Notes: generated from the sequence alone by a model not told the origin. A stretch of 64,000 nt of DNA from Leptospira stimsonii (GCF_003545885.1 NZ_QHCT01000003.1:310001-374000), one strand, 5' to 3'. Positions 1-13,312 are shown, numbered from the stretch's first letter. Numbers and translations are program-made.

Positions 1-1608
1 CATCTCGTTCTCCGCGGAATCTACGATTCTCGCTCCCGCTTTCAAGGCTCTTGTGAAGAATGCGTTGAGTGAATTGTATTCCTGTATTTCCAATTCCGCC
101 TCGTCTAGATTGATCTTATACGCCCTCGCAAACGCCTTTAAGATCGGGATCAAAATAAAACGGGGAAGCCGAGAGGACGCGAGAAGTCCGAACAATCTCG
201 AAAGCAAATTTTTGGGAACGATGGAAAGAATCAGGAGATAAAAATCCTTTAAGACCTCGTATCTCGCTCCGCTTTCCATGAGGAAACGTTTCAATTCCAT
301 CCTTGCGATTTTTTCCAAAAGAACTAACGAGATGAGAACGGGAACAGCAGTGATGATGGAAAGAGAATATCCGAGTCCGAAGGCGTCGTAGAGAATCGCT
401 TCCCCATTCTTCACGTAGAGATAGGCCGCGGAGAGGATCGTGATTAAGAAAAGAATTCGAAAGAAGTTCGCGAACTTTTCTCCGAGAATGTAGAGAGCGT
501 TTTGTTCTCCCGTATAAAACCAGCCCGTGATCGATACGACTCCGAAAAGAAGAAAGGATGTAAAGAAGGCCGCGTTGATCGGATTTGTATGTCCTTGAAA
601 AAGCGTATTCAAGAAAAACATCTGCTCTTCCATCTTGAACGCTCCGTATGAAGAAAGCGCGTAGATCACGAGTGTGGATACGATAAATCCTTCAAAAAAG
701 GTTGCGAGCATACTCACAAGTCCTTGTTTTGCGGGAAAATCCGTTCTTACGACTCCCGAAATGCCGGCGCTCTTTCCGATTCCTGTCTCCGTCGAGACGA
801 AGAAAATTCCAGAAGCCATACTGAAGGTTCTCGCAAGAACAAAACTTCCTCCCGCGATCGCGGTCACAGGTTGAAACGCCTCTTGAAGAGAGAGCCAGAG
901 GAAATGCTGAAAGTTCATCAGAGAATTCTTAAATAGAAAAAAATAACCCGCGAAAAAAAGGAGAATCCCGATCGGAGCCAGATACGCAGAAATCTTACCG
1001 ACCCTTCTCACTCCTCCCAAAACGATAAAGACAAGAATCACGGACAACAAAAAAGGAACCGTCATTCCAGTGACTTCGAAAGCCTTACTCGCGATGTGAG
1101 TCACATACAACATCGGAACCGCGCCACCCATAACAAGAACCGTAAAAAGTCCCGCAATGGAAAAACTCACTGCGAGCCAGCGTGCCTTGAGCGCCTTTTC
1201 GATAAAATACATCGGTCCGGAAAGATATCTTCCCGTCGCGGTTTTGGTCCGGAAACGGATCGCAAGCGTGGAAGATACAAAACGAAGAGGCATGATGAGA
1301 AAAGAGGAAATCCAAATCCAGAGAAGAACTCCTGGACCTCCGATCATAAGGGCGAGCGCCGAACCGATAATTGCACCCGGAAGGAGAGAAGATGCGGTGC
1401 CAGAAAAGAAGGCCTGTGAATGAACGAGTCTTCCTCTCGAACCTTTGTAGTCCATATTGCCCGAGAAGATTTTCACCGCAAGGAAAAGGAACCGAATCTG
1501 TGGAAACCGAAGACGAAGGGTCAGATAGATTCCGATAAAACTCAGAAAGTAAAAGAAAGGTTTGAGTAAATCCCAATCGAAAAATTGAAAAAAATGAAGT
1601 TGAAACAT
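1..1608 (-). CDS. AGCS-like transporter fused to phosphatidylserine decarboxylase N-terminus (partial)
   Basis: The frame is open from the ATG at 1608 to the left edge, so only the first 536 residues are visible. Residues 1 to about 440 form a multi-helix membrane protein resembling the sodium:alanine symporter (AGCS) family: [16 protein letters not shown] near residue 65 and STETGIG where the family usually has SNEAGLG. From about residue 455 the sequence switches to the start of a bacterial phosphatidylserine decarboxylase, with [19 protein letters not shown] and [15 protein letters not shown] in the same order as in E. coli Psd. The decarboxylase core, including its self-cleavage site, would lie outside the window. 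The known Psd reaction is phosphatidylserine to phosphatidylethanolamine at the inner membrane. What the transporter half does is not clear, since its AGCS motif is degenerate. No frameshift separates the parts. Confidence 0.8.
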   Translation of the reverse strand, partial: MFQLHFFQFFDWDLLKPFFYFLSFIGIYLTLRLRFPQIRFLFLAVKIFSGNMDYKGSRGRLVHSQAFFSGTASSLLPGAIIGSALALMIGGPGVLLWIWISSFLIMPLRFVSSTLAIRFRTKTATGRYLSGPMYFIEKALKARWLAVSFSIAGLFTVLVMGGAVPMLYVTHIASKAFEVTGMTVPFLLSVILVFIVLGGVRRVGKISAYLAPIGILLFFAGYFFLFKNSLMNFQHFLWLSLQEAFQPVTAIAGGSFVLARTFSMASGIFFVSTETGIGKSAGISGVVRTDFPAKQGLVSMLATFFEGFIVSTLVIYALSSYGAFKMEEQMFFLNTLFQGHTNPINAAFFTSFLLFGVVSITGWFYTGEQNALYILGEKFANFFRILFLITILSAAYLYVKNGEAILYDAFGLGYSLSIITAVPVLISLVLLEKIARMELKRFLMESGARYEVLKDFYLLILSIVPKNLLSRLFGLLASSRLPRFILIPILKAFARAYKINLDEAELEIQEYNSLNAFFTRALKAGARIVDSAENEM

Positions 1609-1641
1609 GGTCCCACCCGATATGAAAGAAAATCCGCTTTT

Positions 1642-2561
<920 letters not shown>

Positions 2562-2563
<2 letters not shown>

Positions 2564-3186
2564 TCTTCTTGTGAGAGTTCCCACAGTGGGGACTTTATCG
2601 TGAATCGAATCTTCTGTGAGAGTTTCCACAGTGCGGGATTTTTTCGTGAAGCCAATCTTCTGTGAGAGTTCCCACAGTGTGGAACTTTTGTCGTGAAGCC
2701 AATCTTCTGTGAGAGTTCCCACAGTGCGGGACTTTTTCGTGAAGCCAATCTTCTTGTGAGAGTTCCCACGGTGCGGGACTTTTTCGTGAAGCCAATCTTC
2801 TTGTGAGAGTTCCCACAGTGAGAGATTTTTTCGCAATGCCAATCTTTTGTGAGAGTTCCCACAGTGCGGGACTTTTTCGTGAAGCCAATCTTCTTGTGAG
2901 AGTTCCCACAGTGAGAGATTTTTTCGTGAAGCCAATCTTTTGTGAGAGTTCCCACAGTGAGAGATTTTTTCGTGAAGCCAATCTTTTGTGAGAGTTCCCA
3001 CAGTGAGAGATTTTTTCGTGAAGCCAATCTTTTGTGAGAGTTCCCACAGTGAGAGATTTTTTCGTGAAGCCAATCTTTTGTGAGAGTTCCCACAGTGAGA
3101 GATTTTTTCGTGAAGCCAATCTTTTGTGAGAGTTCCCACAGTGAGAGATTTTTTCGTGAAGCCAATCTTTTGTGAGAGTTCCCACA
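2562..3186. repeat. 46/47-bp tandem repeat array, 14 units
   Basis: Thirteen full units and one partial unit start at about 2562, 2608, 2654, 2701, 2747, 2794, 2841, 2887, 2934, 2980, 3026, 3072, 3118 and 3164. Each contains TGTGAGAGTTCCCACA followed by a T-rich stretch and CGTGAAGCCAAT. Units 9-13 are identical while units at the other end carry substitutions and 1-bp length changes, suggesting recent expansion at the right side. There are no unique spacers, so it is not a CRISPR. It fills the space between two convergent genes. The minus strand is open in all three frames only because the unit lacks stops; I do not regard it as coding. Confidence 0.95.
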
Positions 3187-3251
3187 CGCTCCAATTGTCT
3201 CACATTCAAAAAGTATGATTCTCCCTGAACGTCCGAATCAAAAAAAAAATT

Positions 3252-5399
3252 TCAAACGTCAAAAGAAGTTTTTTCCCGTTTATAACGGAGCGGTTTTTTC
3301 AAATATTTGATCAAGAGAACCTTGTTCCCCTTTTCATTGAATTTGATGATATCAAAAACCCTCCGAGTCATCACGATCCCTCGCCCGTGGGTCAAACTTG
3401 TCTCATTGAGTTTTTCTATGTCCAGGTTAAGAATTTTCTTATAATCGAAACCTTCCCCTTCGTCGGTGATGAGAAAACCGATTCTTCTTGCGTTTAAAGA
3501 ATAGGAAACCTTTACCGTTCTGTAGTTATAAAACGGCTCTTTCTGACGTTCCTGAATAAATTCGAGATAACGTCCTTGCGCAAGAGCCTCTGTCTTTTCG
3601 TCGAAGCTGATCGCCAAATTACCATGTTCGATGGAATTGATGATGATTTCTCGGATACAAGTTCGAATCGCGATCACGATTTCGGTTCCGACAAAGGAAG
3701 AAAGATTCACCGTAAGAAGGCGACTCAAAAGGTCCGCGTTTCTCAGATAATTATTCAACGTAAAGTGCATGGATTCGCTGACGATAAATTTAGAAAGAAT
3801 ATCCTCGTTCAATTCATAAGCTTTTCCTAATATTCCTTTCTTTTCACCAAGATCAAGAAGTTGAAGACGAACCCGGATCTGCCTCGGTTCGAGAACGTAT
3901 TTTTGACGGAATTCCACCGCAAACTCGGAGCTTTTCCCCCGTCGTAAAAGTTCGTCGATTTTTTCCTGCGCGAGAATTTTCGGAAAGGACGTCTCTACCC
4001 CGCTCTGAACATAGATCAAATCCAGAAAATCCCATCCGATCACTTCTTCCGGGTCGAAACCTAAAAGACGTCCCAAGGATTTATTGGCGTTTCGGATCTT
4101 TCCGTCCGTATCCATCGTAAACAAAAACTCCTCCGATTCCTCGAAAAGATTTCTAAATCTTTTTTCGGAATGTTCGGCGACAAGTTTTGTCGATTCCAAT
4201 TCTTCAATTTTTGAGGAAAGGACCCGCGACAAAAGTTTCACTCGATCTGCAAGGCCCAGACCCATTAAAACGACATGAAAGATGGAAGCCAATTCAACGA
4301 TCCAAAAACGGAAGTTCCAATTAGGCATCCATCCGTTCTGAGCAAATAAAGAAAGAATCGCTCCGGTTCCCAAAATTCCCCAGGCGGAAAGAAAATAAAA
4401 GGCGCTCCCTTGATTCCAGAAAACGCTTCGAACTCCGTTTACGAAAAGAAGAATCACACAAATACAAGAAAGGACCATCGCAAAAAAAATGCTGAATCGA
4501 GCCGGAATCCAAAGAGAAATCAGCGCAAACCCCAGAAAAAGAAACTGAGAAATTCTGAAAAAACGATACGAACTTTTGGAGCGATTCTTTAAGTCCAGAT
4601 ACGCGTTCGCAAACAAACACATCAGCGACAGACAAATCAAAAAAAAGAATGGAATACTCGGTCCGGTCCATCCGACCGCATTCGGCCAGAGAATTTGAAA
4701 TCCGAAACCTTCCAGAACAAATTGAAAAAAGGAAAAACCCAGGATATAAATGGAAAAGAAAAAATAATTTCTCTCTTTCGTATAGATATATAGAAGAAAA
4801 TTATAAAAAACAAGGATCAGCATCGAACCGAAAAAAAGGCCGAAGAAAAGTTGTTCATGTATTACTTTTTTATAATATAACAATGCACCGTAATATCGAA
4901 ACGCAATCTGAACCCGGGACGCGGATCGTATTTTGATAAAAATGTCCTTCTTAGAATGAGGAAGGCCGACGGAAGGAAAAGCGGCAATTCGATTTTGAAT
5001 CGGTCTTACCGTAAAAGGAAAGGAATTTCCCGCGCGGTAAAACGGGGATTCTCCTTTTTTCTCATCGTAATATTCGACAAGATCCACGTTCGGGAACGGA
5101 TATTCCACGATCCATCGAATCGGGAGATTGGAAGAATTCTCCACTCGAATTCGAACCCACACGGATGCATTCGTATATCCGAATGAGCTAATATTCGAAA
5201 CGGTAAATTTCCCTTTTCCCGCCAAATCTCGGATCTGCGAAAACGAGAGCCCGCCGTTCTCGTCCACAAAGTATTCCAGAGATTCTTCTCGATCGATCGG
5301 AGAATCTTTGAGATGAACTAGATCGATCCCGAAAACGGGAAAAGAAAACAACGCGAGAACAAAAAGAGTAACAAAGATTTGAATTTTTCGCGCTGACAT
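3252..5399 (-). CDS. 7TM-DISM sensor protein with PAS and RsbW-like ATPase domain
   Basis: A signal peptide (residues 1-24) precedes an extracellular sensory domain of the 7TMR-DISM type (to about residue 180), seven membrane helices (about 185-395), a short coiled linker, a PAS domain (about 410-530) and a C-terminal GHKL ATPase domain. The ATPase shows an N-box (REIIINSIEHGN), a G1 box (DEGEGFDY) and a G2 box (GRGIVMTRR), as in RsbW-type serine kinases. I see no H-box with a phospho-accepting His, so it probably acts as an anti-sigma or serine kinase sensor rather than a classic histidine kinase. Signal and target are unknown. The preceding GGAAT provides a modest ribosome site. Confidence 0.85.
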   Translation of the reverse strand: MSARKIQIFVTLFVLALFSFPVFGIDLVHLKDSPIDREESLEYFVDENGGLSFSQIRDLAGKGKFTVSNISSFGYTNASVWVRIRVENSSNLPIRWIVEYPFPNVDLVEYYDEKKGESPFYRAGNSFPFTVRPIQNRIAAFPSVGLPHSKKDIFIKIRSASRVQIAFRYYGALLYYKKVIHEQLFFGLFFGSMLILVFYNFLLYIYTKERNYFFFSIYILGFSFFQFVLEGFGFQILWPNAVGWTGPSIPFFFLICLSLMCLFANAYLDLKNRSKSSYRFFRISQFLFLGFALISLWIPARFSIFFAMVLSCICVILLFVNGVRSVFWNQGSAFYFLSAWGILGTGAILSLFAQNGWMPNWNFRFWIVELASIFHVVLMGLGLADRVKLLSRVLSSKIEELESTKLVAEHSEKRFRNLFEESEEFLFTMDTDGKIRNANKSLGRLLGFDPEEVIGWDFLDLIYVQSGVETSFPKILAQEKIDELLRRGKSSEFAVEFRQKYVLEPRQIRVRLQLLDLGEKKGILGKAYELNEDILSKFIVSESMHFTLNNYLRNADLLSRLLTVNLSSFVGTEIVIAIRTCIREIIINSIEHGNLAISFDEKTEALAQGRYLEFIQERQKEPFYNYRTVKVSYSLNARRIGFLITDEGEGFDYKKILNLDIEKLNETSLTHGRGIVMTRRVFDIIKFNEKGNKVLLIKYLKKPLRYKREKTSFDV

Positions 5400-5457
5400 A
5401 TTCCGACTCGCCTTCTCAAGTCATCCTTTCGGATTCGATTCTGGTTTCAATCCCGGT

Positions 5458-6654
<1,197 letters not shown>

Positions 6655-6658
6655 TTTG

Positions 6659-7444
6659 TTATCCGTTTTGATTTAGGATCTTCGCGATCTTTCGAATGAT
6701 AAATCGTGGTGTGATTCTTACACTCTGAGCCAGGATTTTATTTAAGGTTCCGGCGACTACGACCGCTTTTCCATTTTTAAGCGCCTTGTATCCGATCTCG
6801 GCGACATCCTTTGCGCTCATGATTGGAGCCATCGGGTTATTGAGAAGTTTCGAATTTGTAATTTGAGCCCTTTCGAAAAACTCGGTTTTGGTCGGTCCAG
6901 GACAAAGCGTCGTAACCGTAACGCCGTCCTTTCGGACGTCTTCATAGATTCCTTCGGAAAGAGAAAGGACATAGGCCTTGGTCGCATAATAATTCGCCAT
7001 GTTCGGTCCCGGTTGGAACGCGGCTGTAGAGGCGACGTTGAGAATTTTTCCGGTCTTTCTTTCCACCATTCCCGTAAGAAAAAGATGAGTGAGTTCCGTA
7101 AGAGCGGTCACATTGACTTGTATCATCGCGAGTTCTTTTTTGAGATCCATACGATCGAATCTTCCGCTCGTACCGAAACCTGCGTTGTTCACCAATACTT
7201 CAACGATCGCCTTCGATTTTTTCGCAAAATCAAAGATCTTCTTCGGTGATTTCGGATCGGCGAGATCGAGAGAAAGTGTATCCACCTTCACCTTGTAAGA
7301 CGATTCGATTTCCTTTTTAACGGATTTGAGAGTTTTTTCGTTTCTTGCCACAAGAATCAGATCGTATCCGTCCGCCGCGATTAGCTTGCTCAGTTCGTAA
7401 CCGATTCCCACGGTCCCGCCGGTGATGATTGCCGTTTTTGCCAT
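6659..7444 (-). CDS. Short-chain dehydrogenase/reductase
   Basis: A 261-residue classical SDR oxidoreductase. The Rossmann cofactor motif TGGTVGIG is at residues 8-15, NNAG at 86-89, the catalytic Ser at 139 and Tyr152 with Lys156 (YxxxK) in NYYATK. Residues 32-35 (VARN), just after the second strand, would suit NADP(H). It resembles the SDR group annotated as lipid or ketone reductases (YqjQ/DltE-like), but the substrate is unknown. It is the first gene of a pair with the hydroxylase and is preceded by AAGGA ten bases before the ATG. Confidence 0.87.
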   Translation of the reverse strand: MAKTAIITGGTVGIGYELSKLIAADGYDLILVARNEKTLKSVKKEIESSYKVKVDTLSLDLADPKSPKKIFDFAKKSKAIVEVLVNNAGFGTSGRFDRMDLKKELAMIQVNVTALTELTHLFLTGMVERKTGKILNVASTAAFQPGPNMANYYATKAYVLSLSEGIYEDVRKDGVTVTTLCPGPTKTEFFERAQITNSKLLNNPMAPIMSAKDVAEIGYKALKNGKAVVVAGTLNKILAQSVRITPRFIIRKIAKILNQNG

Positions 7445-7540
7445 TTTTAAGAATTCCTTTTGAAGGTCGAAATTAGCTCATCGAAAAATGAGAGAAAGAC
7501 TTTTTTCGGGGAAAAAGAAAAAGGAGGATTCGGAAAGAAA

Positions 7541-7574
7541 AAGCCGTCCAAAAATTCCTTTCCTGGACGGCCTT
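7541..7574 (-). terminator. Rho-independent terminator of the lipoprotein operon
   Basis: Read on the minus strand, GCCGTCCA pairs with TGGACGGC across a 13-base loop and is followed by TTTTTCTTT. It sits about 25 bases after the stop of the last lipoprotein gene (7600). Confidence 0.75.
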
Positions 7575-7599
7575 TAACAAATTTAATTCTATCAAGTCA

Positions 7600-8388
7600 T
7601 CAAGATTTTGGAGGAAAAATCCCTTGTACTAATTTCAGTACGCTTTCTTGAAAATTCGGTTTAACAGAATCCAAATCTTTCCATGGAATGTAAATACTCG
7701 AGATTTTTTCGCTCTCACCACTCTTCACCTCGATTAACTGCAAACGAACACCGACAATCGAACCGGCTTCAAGAGTCGCAGTACTTTTTGTCTCAGTGGT
7801 CGATCCGCCACCGTTGTTGTTATCCTTCTGTTGAACAGTAATCGTTTTTTTAAATAGCTCGTTTCCCGGGCTACTGTATGCGAACGGAACCAAAACATAT
7901 TCGATATTCTTCTTTTTGAGTTCTTCGCGAAGCGCCGGACTCAAAGGAACGAAAGGATTCTTAAATGTCTTTTGAATCTCCGGTGCTAATCTTTTTTCGT
8001 CTTTCTCTTCCAGATATTGTACCGAAGGATTGGCCGTAGAAATTGTATTTTTAAGAGACGAATACAACGAGCCTTCTAAGAACATTTTAAAACCTTTCCT
8101 CGCAAGAGAATCTTGGAATTGTTTTCTTGGATCAACAGAGATCTCAACAATACCGCCTTTTTTCGGTTTTCCAAGCGCATTCTTCCTTTGATTTTCTAAG
8201 AATGGTGTATGGTAAACATCCTCGAGAATGTGATCACTATAGCTCGGTAAGATCAAAAGGATTTTTGATCCGTCGATTTCTTTGCCCTCTGGAAGGTAAT
8301 TTGCTTCGTAATAATAAAACGTCTTACAATTTGTAAGAATCAAAAATACAAATCCGAGCAATATGCTTAAATGCTGATTTAATTTCAT
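7600..8388 (-). CDS. Predicted lipoprotein
   Basis: A lipoprotein signal peptide ends in ILTNC, with Cys21 the probable lipidated residue. The mature part is about 240 residues, mixed alpha/beta, with a Gly/Asn-rich turn (NNNGGGST) near residue 195. I do not recognise a family. It is the last of three adjacent lipoprotein genes (9803 to 7600); the preceding gene ends one base before this ATG, so translation is probably coupled. A shared envelope complex is possible but is inference. Confidence 0.78.
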   Translation of the reverse strand: MKLNQHLSILLGFVFLILTNCKTFYYYEANYLPEGKEIDGSKILLILPSYSDHILEDVYHTPFLENQRKNALGKPKKGGIVEISVDPRKQFQDSLARKGFKMFLEGSLYSSLKNTISTANPSVQYLEEKDEKRLAPEIQKTFKNPFVPLSPALREELKKKNIEYVLVPFAYSSPGNELFKKTITVQQKDNNNGGGSTTETKSTATLEAGSIVGVRLQLIEVKSGESEKISSIYIPWKDLDSVKPNFQESVLKLVQGIFPPKS

Positions 8389-8389
8389 C

Positions 8390-9154
8390 TTAGTTCTCCA
8401 AAACCTGACTAATCATCGAGTCAATTTGTATGTTAGAATCTTCGACTCCACCGTTGCCTAAGACGCTACGAATAGTCCGTATGTTTTTTCCGGTTTTTAG
8501 ATCCACTACGAAATAAGTCATATTATAACTTTCTAATACTTTTTTTCCTAAGAAAACAGGAAAGACAACGATATAAATGTCCGTGACCGTGACGTGCGGT
8601 CTATAATCCAAAAGAACTGGAAGAATTGCATAGTCTTGTTTTAATTTCAGACTTTTAAAATCGCCTTCCAATCCCTTCAAATCGCTAACAAAGAAATCGT
8701 CGTCCGTTTCGATTGGCTGTGGAACCGTAGCGGCATTCGCCAAGGCGCCATCATTCATGGCTTTTACAAATTGTGCTTGTAAAAGTTCCTTACCCGATGC
8801 CAATACAATCCGTTCCGTTTTTTCTCTTTCCCAAACAGAAGTATATATTTTCGACAACGATTTAGTAAAAGAAACATCCGTGAGAGATTTTTTGATATCG
8901 GAAGGTGTTGCCTGGATGAAGTTCGGATTCGTGACTTTCATAGAGTCGAAGCGACCATCGATTTGGCTACTAATGGCGGCTACCGGATAAACAGTCAATG
9001 TCGGTAGAATAGCCCATTTTTTGGTTTTCAATTCATTCATCTTAGGACTTGGAGCGGACGAATACACCCTCGCACGATAAGGCATGTCTACGCAGGTTGT
9101 CGTCCAAAAAAGAACGCTCAGTAGAATCAGGAAAAGTTGAGTCTTGTGTTTCAT
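8390..9154 (-). CDS. Predicted lipoprotein
   Basis: The signal peptide reads [21 protein letters not shown], with Cys21 as the lipidation site. The rest (about 230 residues) has no motif I can name. A central segment, [17 protein letters not shown], precedes beta-rich sequence [20 protein letters not shown]. It is the middle gene of the three-lipoprotein operon, starting in a TGATATG junction with the stop of the upstream gene. Confidence 0.78.
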   Translation of the reverse strand: MKHKTQLFLILLSVLFWTTTCVDMPYRARVYSSAPSPKMNELKTKKWAILPTLTVYPVAAISSQIDGRFDSMKVTNPNFIQATPSDIKKSLTDVSFTKSLSKIYTSVWEREKTERIVLASGKELLQAQFVKAMNDGALANAATVPQPIETDDDFFVSDLKGLEGDFKSLKLKQDYAILPVLLDYRPHVTVTDIYIVVFPVFLGKKVLESYNMTYFVVDLKTGKNIRTIRSVLGNGGVEDSNIQIDSMISQVLEN

Positions 9155-9155
9155 A

Positions 9156-9803
9156 TCAGTTTGCCGCCTTTGCGTTGATCAATCCGTTGACCAAAACGGA
9201 TGCAAGTTTTCTACCTCTTCCCGGACCGCTTACGGGAGAATCTTCAGAAGAAATAAATTCTTGGAAGAGAAGTTCGGAAGATTTCAATTCAATAACGGAA
9301 GCAGAATGAAAAATACCTCTTCCGTTCCCCATCGTATTCGAAAAATAAGCACCGGAAGAAAGCACCAACAATGTATCCACAAGAGGAAATGCACCCTCAT
9401 CCGAATATACTACAATTGCGTATTTAGTCCCAAGACTTTCGGATAATTTAGCAAGCAATGCCGGATTCGCTTTGAGAGCGATCGGATCATGGAGATTGAT
9501 ATTCGCGAGTTCAGGATCCAATTTCAGTTCTTGAATTTTGTTACGGCTTTCGCGAAAGGAAACGATTTCCAGACCTTTGATGTCTTTGAGTTCGTTTTCA
9601 AATTCGGTTAAGAAAATTTTTTCATCAATATATCCATACTTTTTCACTGCGTGATTTTCATGAATAAGAGCCACCTTACCTTCAATAGAGAGAGTCGGTT
9701 GCGGTTTATACTGTTTTCCTATCCTAAAGCGATAGCAATTTCCAAAAAATGTCGCTATCACAAGGATCGGAATCAGAACTTGGTATGTGTTTTTTAATTT
9801 CAT
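9156..9803 (-). CDS. Predicted lipoprotein, first gene of the operon
   Basis: I place the start at 9803 (MKLKNTYQ) rather than the longer in-frame start at 9854, because GAAGGATTGT lies directly before it and the shorter form gives a clean lipoprotein signal ending in ATFFGNC (Cys23). The mature protein is about 190 residues. A glycine-rich motif GPGRGRK lies near the C-terminus. No family recognised. Its gene order and style match the two following lipoproteins, with 1-2 bp spacing throughout. Confidence 0.76.
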   Translation of the reverse strand: MKLKNTYQVLIPILVIATFFGNCYRFRIGKQYKPQPTLSIEGKVALIHENHAVKKYGYIDEKIFLTEFENELKDIKGLEIVSFRESRNKIQELKLDPELANINLHDPIALKANPALLAKLSESLGTKYAIVVYSDEGAFPLVDTLLVLSSGAYFSNTMGNGRGIFHSASVIELKSSELLFQEFISSEDSPVSGPGRGRKLASVLVNGLINAKAAN

Positions 9804-10008
9804 ACAATCCTTCGATTCAAAATGAGTTTTTTCTAAATAAGAAGCCCTTAACAAATTTGAACACCTTTTTTTGCCACAAAAACCGGAAGATTCTAACGTT
9901 TCGGGTAAAACTATGGTCTTTGGACTTTCAGATCTGCTTTTCCTATGTTATGGTAAAGGTGAACAATCTCAGATAACATAGAAAAAAAACTTTTCCTCGG
10001 AACACAGA

Positions 10009-10692
10009 ATGCCAATCTCCTCCGTTATGATCAAACTTCACGGCGCGAGTCTCAGCAATTATGTAAACAAGGTAAAACTCGGAATCTTAGAAAAGGGATT
10101 GGAGTTCGAACAGATACGGATCGCACCTTCCCAGGAAGAAGCGTTTTTAAAAATCAGTCCGATGGGAAAAATTCCGGTCCTGGAAGTCGAAGGAAAATTC
10201 CTTTTCGAATCCGGGGCCATCTTAGAATTTTTAGATACGATGTTTCCACAAGAGCCGAGACTCATACCGGAGGATCCTTGGGAAGCCGCGCTCGTGAGAG
10301 AGATCACGACGATGATCGAAACGTATGTCGATCTTCCCGCGAGAAGAATTTATATCCCGTCCACGCGAGGAAAAGAAGTTCACCAAACACTCTTAGACGA
10401 AGTGCATCCGATTTTGGTAAAAGGAGTAAAGGCTCTGCAGAGAGTCGTTCGATTCTCCCCTTACGTCGCGGGAAAAAGCTTTACGATGGCGGATTGTTCG
10501 GCGTTCGCCAATCTCACTGTGGTCGATGAGGAACTCAGAAAATTCTTTCCGAACAATCATCCCTTGGATTTTTTGGAAGGTTGGAAAGAATACTTCCAGT
10601 TTATGAAAACGAAGGAAGGACCGGCGATCATAGAAAAGGAAAAAGATAGACTTCGGAGGATCATCGCGAGGGCAAAAGTCAAAGTGGAATAA
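10009..10692 (+). CDS. Glutathione S-transferase family protein
   Basis: The N-terminal thioredoxin-like domain (residues 5-85) has the cis-proline motif KIPVLEV and the glutathione-contacting ESGAILEFL. The C-terminal all-helical domain includes [18 protein letters not shown], which matches the conserved N-capping/hydrophobic staple region (S/TxxD) of GSTs. It would conjugate or transfer glutathione-like thiols in the cytoplasm; the actual substrate is unknown. A second ATG at 10027 (MIKLHG) fits the usual domain start slightly better, so the first six residues may not be translated. Confidence 0.85.
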   Translation: MPISSVMIKLHGASLSNYVNKVKLGILEKGLEFEQIRIAPSQEEAFLKISPMGKIPVLEVEGKFLFESGAILEFLDTMFPQEPRLIPEDPWEAALVREITTMIETYVDLPARRIYIPSTRGKEVHQTLLDEVHPILVKGVKALQRVVRFSPYVAGKSFTMADCSAFANLTVVDEELRKFFPNNHPLDFLEGWKEYFQFMKTKEGPAIIEKEKDRLRRIIARAKVKVE

Positions 10693-10770
10693 ACCAAAGC
10701 AAATTCTTATTTTCCCATTCTAAAATTGATTTGACTCCCTTGTTGTCGGAATTAGCCTGCTCTGGTCTTT

Positions 10771-11007
10771 ATGGAACCAGAAAAAGTAATCTCTATCCCG
10801 ATCCGGGAACTTCCCCATCTCAAAGTTCTCTTGGCCGGCTGGTATAATTTTTTAAAAGAAAGTTACGATCAGAAGCAGATCAACCAGAACGAGTTCAAAG
10901 ACGCACTCAGAAGCAATGTAGTCTACAACATTGATCAAGATCAGGTCGAAGTCCTCTTAGCAGGAAAGGAATCCTTGCTTCAGAGTTTTAGAAAGAGTCT
11001 TTCTTAA
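10771..11007 (+). CDS. Small conserved-looking protein of unknown function
   Basis: A 78-residue acidic, helical protein with no signal peptide or membrane segment. Its frame is convincing: in-frame codon use matches neighbours and it fills the space between the GST gene and the convergent peptidase. Visible segments include IPIRELPHLKVLLAGWYNFL and DQVEVLLAGKESLL, but I know no family for them. A TTGACT at 10731 could be a -35 element. Confidence 0.6.
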   Translation: MEPEKVISIPIRELPHLKVLLAGWYNFLKESYDQKQINQNEFKDALRSNVVYNIDQDQVEVLLAGKESLLQSFRKSLS

Positions 11008-11014
11008 TTCTTCC

Positions 11015-12976
11015 TCAAGCCGCTTTGAGACCGTAGAGTTTGAGAAGAGAACTCACCTTGGGTTCTCTTCCTAAAAATCTCTTAAAAAGGACCATCGCGT
11101 TCTCACTCCCACCCTTCTCCAAAATTTCGCCGAAATACGCTCCGCTCAGATCCGGGTCAAAAACTCCTTTCTCGACAAACGCGAAGAAGGCGTCCGCACT
11201 CATAACCTCCGCCCATTTGTAACTGTAATACCCGGCCGCATAACCTCCGGAAAAAATATGGGAGAATCCGTTTTGAAAACGATTGTAAGAAGGAGGAATC
11301 ACGACGCTCACTTCCTTTCTTACGTCTTGAAGAATTTGATGAACTTCCTCCTCGGAATGACGCTTTTGATGGATGAGAATGTCGAAAAGAGAGAACTCGA
11401 GTTGTCTAACGATTCCCATCGCTGAAAGAAAGTTTTTTGTTTCTTTCAACTTTGAAATCATGGAATCCGGAATCGTTTCTCCGGTTATATGATGTTTTCC
11501 GAATATTCTAAGAACGCTCGCTTCGGTTGCAAAATTCTCCAGAAACTGAGATGGAAATTCCACGGCGTCCCATTCCACACCGTTGATTCCGCTGACCGGA
11601 GGTTCTTCGATTTTCGTGCAGAGGTGATGAAGCGCGTGACCCATCTCGTGAAAAAAAGTGACCACGTCGCTGTGTTTCAAGAGCGAAGGAGAATCGGAAG
11701 TGGAAACGGGAAAGTTACAAACCACGAACGCAGTGGGAAGAATTTCCTCTCCGGAGATACGATTTCTGGAATACCAATTGTGCATCCAGGCCCCGCCTTG
11801 TTTGTCCTTTCTGGCTTCGAGGTCCAGATACAAACGGGAAAGAAGAATCCCGTTTTTGTAGAGATCGAAAACCTGCACTTTTTCTTCCCAAACTTTTGCG
11901 GAGGTTTTTTTAAATTCCAAACCGAGGAGTTGTTGCAAGAATTGGAATGTTCCGGAAACTACTTTTTCCTTTTCGAAATAAGGGCGGGTCTGTTCCTCGT
12001 CGAAGTCGAATCTTTCTTTCAAAAGTTTTTCACTCGCATAAGCAGTGTCATACGCTTGGAGAGAATCGATTCCCAAAGTTTTTGCAAAATCGGAAAGATC
12101 GTCGAATTCTTTTTGTGCGATCGGTTTCGCTTCCACTGCGAGATCTCTTAAAAACCGAAGAACCGTTTCTCCGGAATCGGCGACTTTTGTCGCGAGAGAA
12201 AGTTCCACGTAATTCGGATAACCGAGAAGATGCGCGAGTTCGTCCCGGAGCGCGAGGATCGATTCGATGAGCTTTCCATTCTGCGGAGCCTTCGTGGTGT
12301 AAGCCTTATATAAGGTTTCTCGAATGGAACGATTGGGACCGTGGGTCATATAAGCGATGTAACTCGGCATCTGAAGCGTAAATCGAAACTTTCCGTCCTT
12401 CGTTTTTGCGGAATTCAGGTCCGATTCCGGAATTCCTTCCACGTCCTCTTTTTTATCCAGGATCAATTCGTAGGCATTGGTGGCGTCCAAGAGATTTTGA
12501 GAGAATTGATTGTCAAGGTCGCTGAGTTGGATGGAGATTTCCTGGATTCTTTTTTTGGTTTCTTGCGGAAGTCCGATTCCGCTCAACTTGAATTGGATGA
12601 TCGCGTCTTTCAAAACTTTTTTCCGAGGAACGCTCAGTGTGGATTCTTCGTTTTTAAGAATTTCTTGATATACCTTGTTCAGTTCTTCGTTTTGTCCGAG
12701 GTCGGAATAAAACGCGGTGATCTCCGGGAGGACTTCGGTATAGAGCGCCTGAATTTCTTTCGAATTCCGAACACTATTGAGATGAGAAAGAACCGTAAAC
12801 TCGATCTGCATTTCTTGTACGAGATTGTTCAAAGGACGAATGACGGATTCGTAAGTCCTTTCTTTTTTTTCGAGAAGTTTCGGAAGTTCCTCTCGGATCG
12901 TTTTGATTTTCTCAAGGATTTCGTTTTTGGTTCGTTCGGGTTGATCTGCTTTGAATTCGGGTAACATCTCCACCAA
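11015..12976 (-). CDS. M3 family oligopeptidase (oligopeptidase A-like)
   Basis: A 653-residue zinc metallopeptidase of the thimet oligopeptidase/PrlC family, of normal length. The zinc motif HEMGH is at residues 443-447 and the third ligand is Glu473 in [11 protein letters not shown]. The long N-terminal helical region (1-380) forms the substrate channel in this family. These enzymes degrade short peptides in the cytoplasm. The start could be Met1 (MVEML) or Met4 (MLPEF). It is convergent with the small gene upstream, with only 7 bp between stops. Confidence 0.9.
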   Translation of the reverse strand: MVEMLPEFKADQPERTKNEILEKIKTIREELPKLLEKKERTYESVIRPLNNLVQEMQIEFTVLSHLNSVRNSKEIQALYTEVLPEITAFYSDLGQNEELNKVYQEILKNEESTLSVPRKKVLKDAIIQFKLSGIGLPQETKKRIQEISIQLSDLDNQFSQNLLDATNAYELILDKKEDVEGIPESDLNSAKTKDGKFRFTLQMPSYIAYMTHGPNRSIRETLYKAYTTKAPQNGKLIESILALRDELAHLLGYPNYVELSLATKVADSGETVLRFLRDLAVEAKPIAQKEFDDLSDFAKTLGIDSLQAYDTAYASEKLLKERFDFDEEQTRPYFEKEKVVSGTFQFLQQLLGLEFKKTSAKVWEEKVQVFDLYKNGILLSRLYLDLEARKDKQGGAWMHNWYSRNRISGEEILPTAFVVCNFPVSTSDSPSLLKHSDVVTFFHEMGHALHHLCTKIEEPPVSGINGVEWDAVEFPSQFLENFATEASVLRIFGKHHITGETIPDSMISKLKETKNFLSAMGIVRQLEFSLFDILIHQKRHSEEEVHQILQDVRKEVSVVIPPSYNRFQNGFSHIFSGGYAAGYYSYKWAEVMSADAFFAFVEKGVFDPDLSGAYFGEILEKGGSENAMVLFKRFLGREPKVSSLLKLYGLKAA

Positions 12977-13312
12977 TCTCTTTTAGGCTACGAAGACTTC
13001 ATCCATTTTTTGAAAGAAAGAATCCGAGTTTTAGAAGGAAGAATCCGGAAGTTCGGAAATTCTGAAATCCGATTCCAAAAATAATTCAAATGTGAGAAGA
13101 ATCCGATTCCAAAACGGTAAAAAAATGGGAAGCGTTGAGGAAGGATCTTCCATAAAGAATCAAAAAGATAACAAAAGTCTAGATTCGAAAAGAGATGCCC
13201 TGATTTCTCGTTTCAAACCTCGAACGTTCGTTCTTGGAATTCTTATAAAAAGCGATCGAGATGCGGGAGTTTGCAATTGACCGGGGGAGAACGAAGATTA
13301 AAACACGAATCT
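12977..13312. other. Intergenic stretch, no gene seen
   Basis: Divergent promoter region between the M3 peptidase and a lipoprotein gene. Short open frames here have no supporting start signals. I see no repeat or strong hairpin. Confidence 0.5.

Noticed and set aside
1085..1576. Minus-strand frame of 163 codons
   Set aside because: Lies in another frame within the transporter gene, which has membrane-protein character throughout.
13092..13280. 62-codon plus frame before the lipoprotein gene
   Set aside because: No ribosome site and low-complexity basic content; likely leader DNA.
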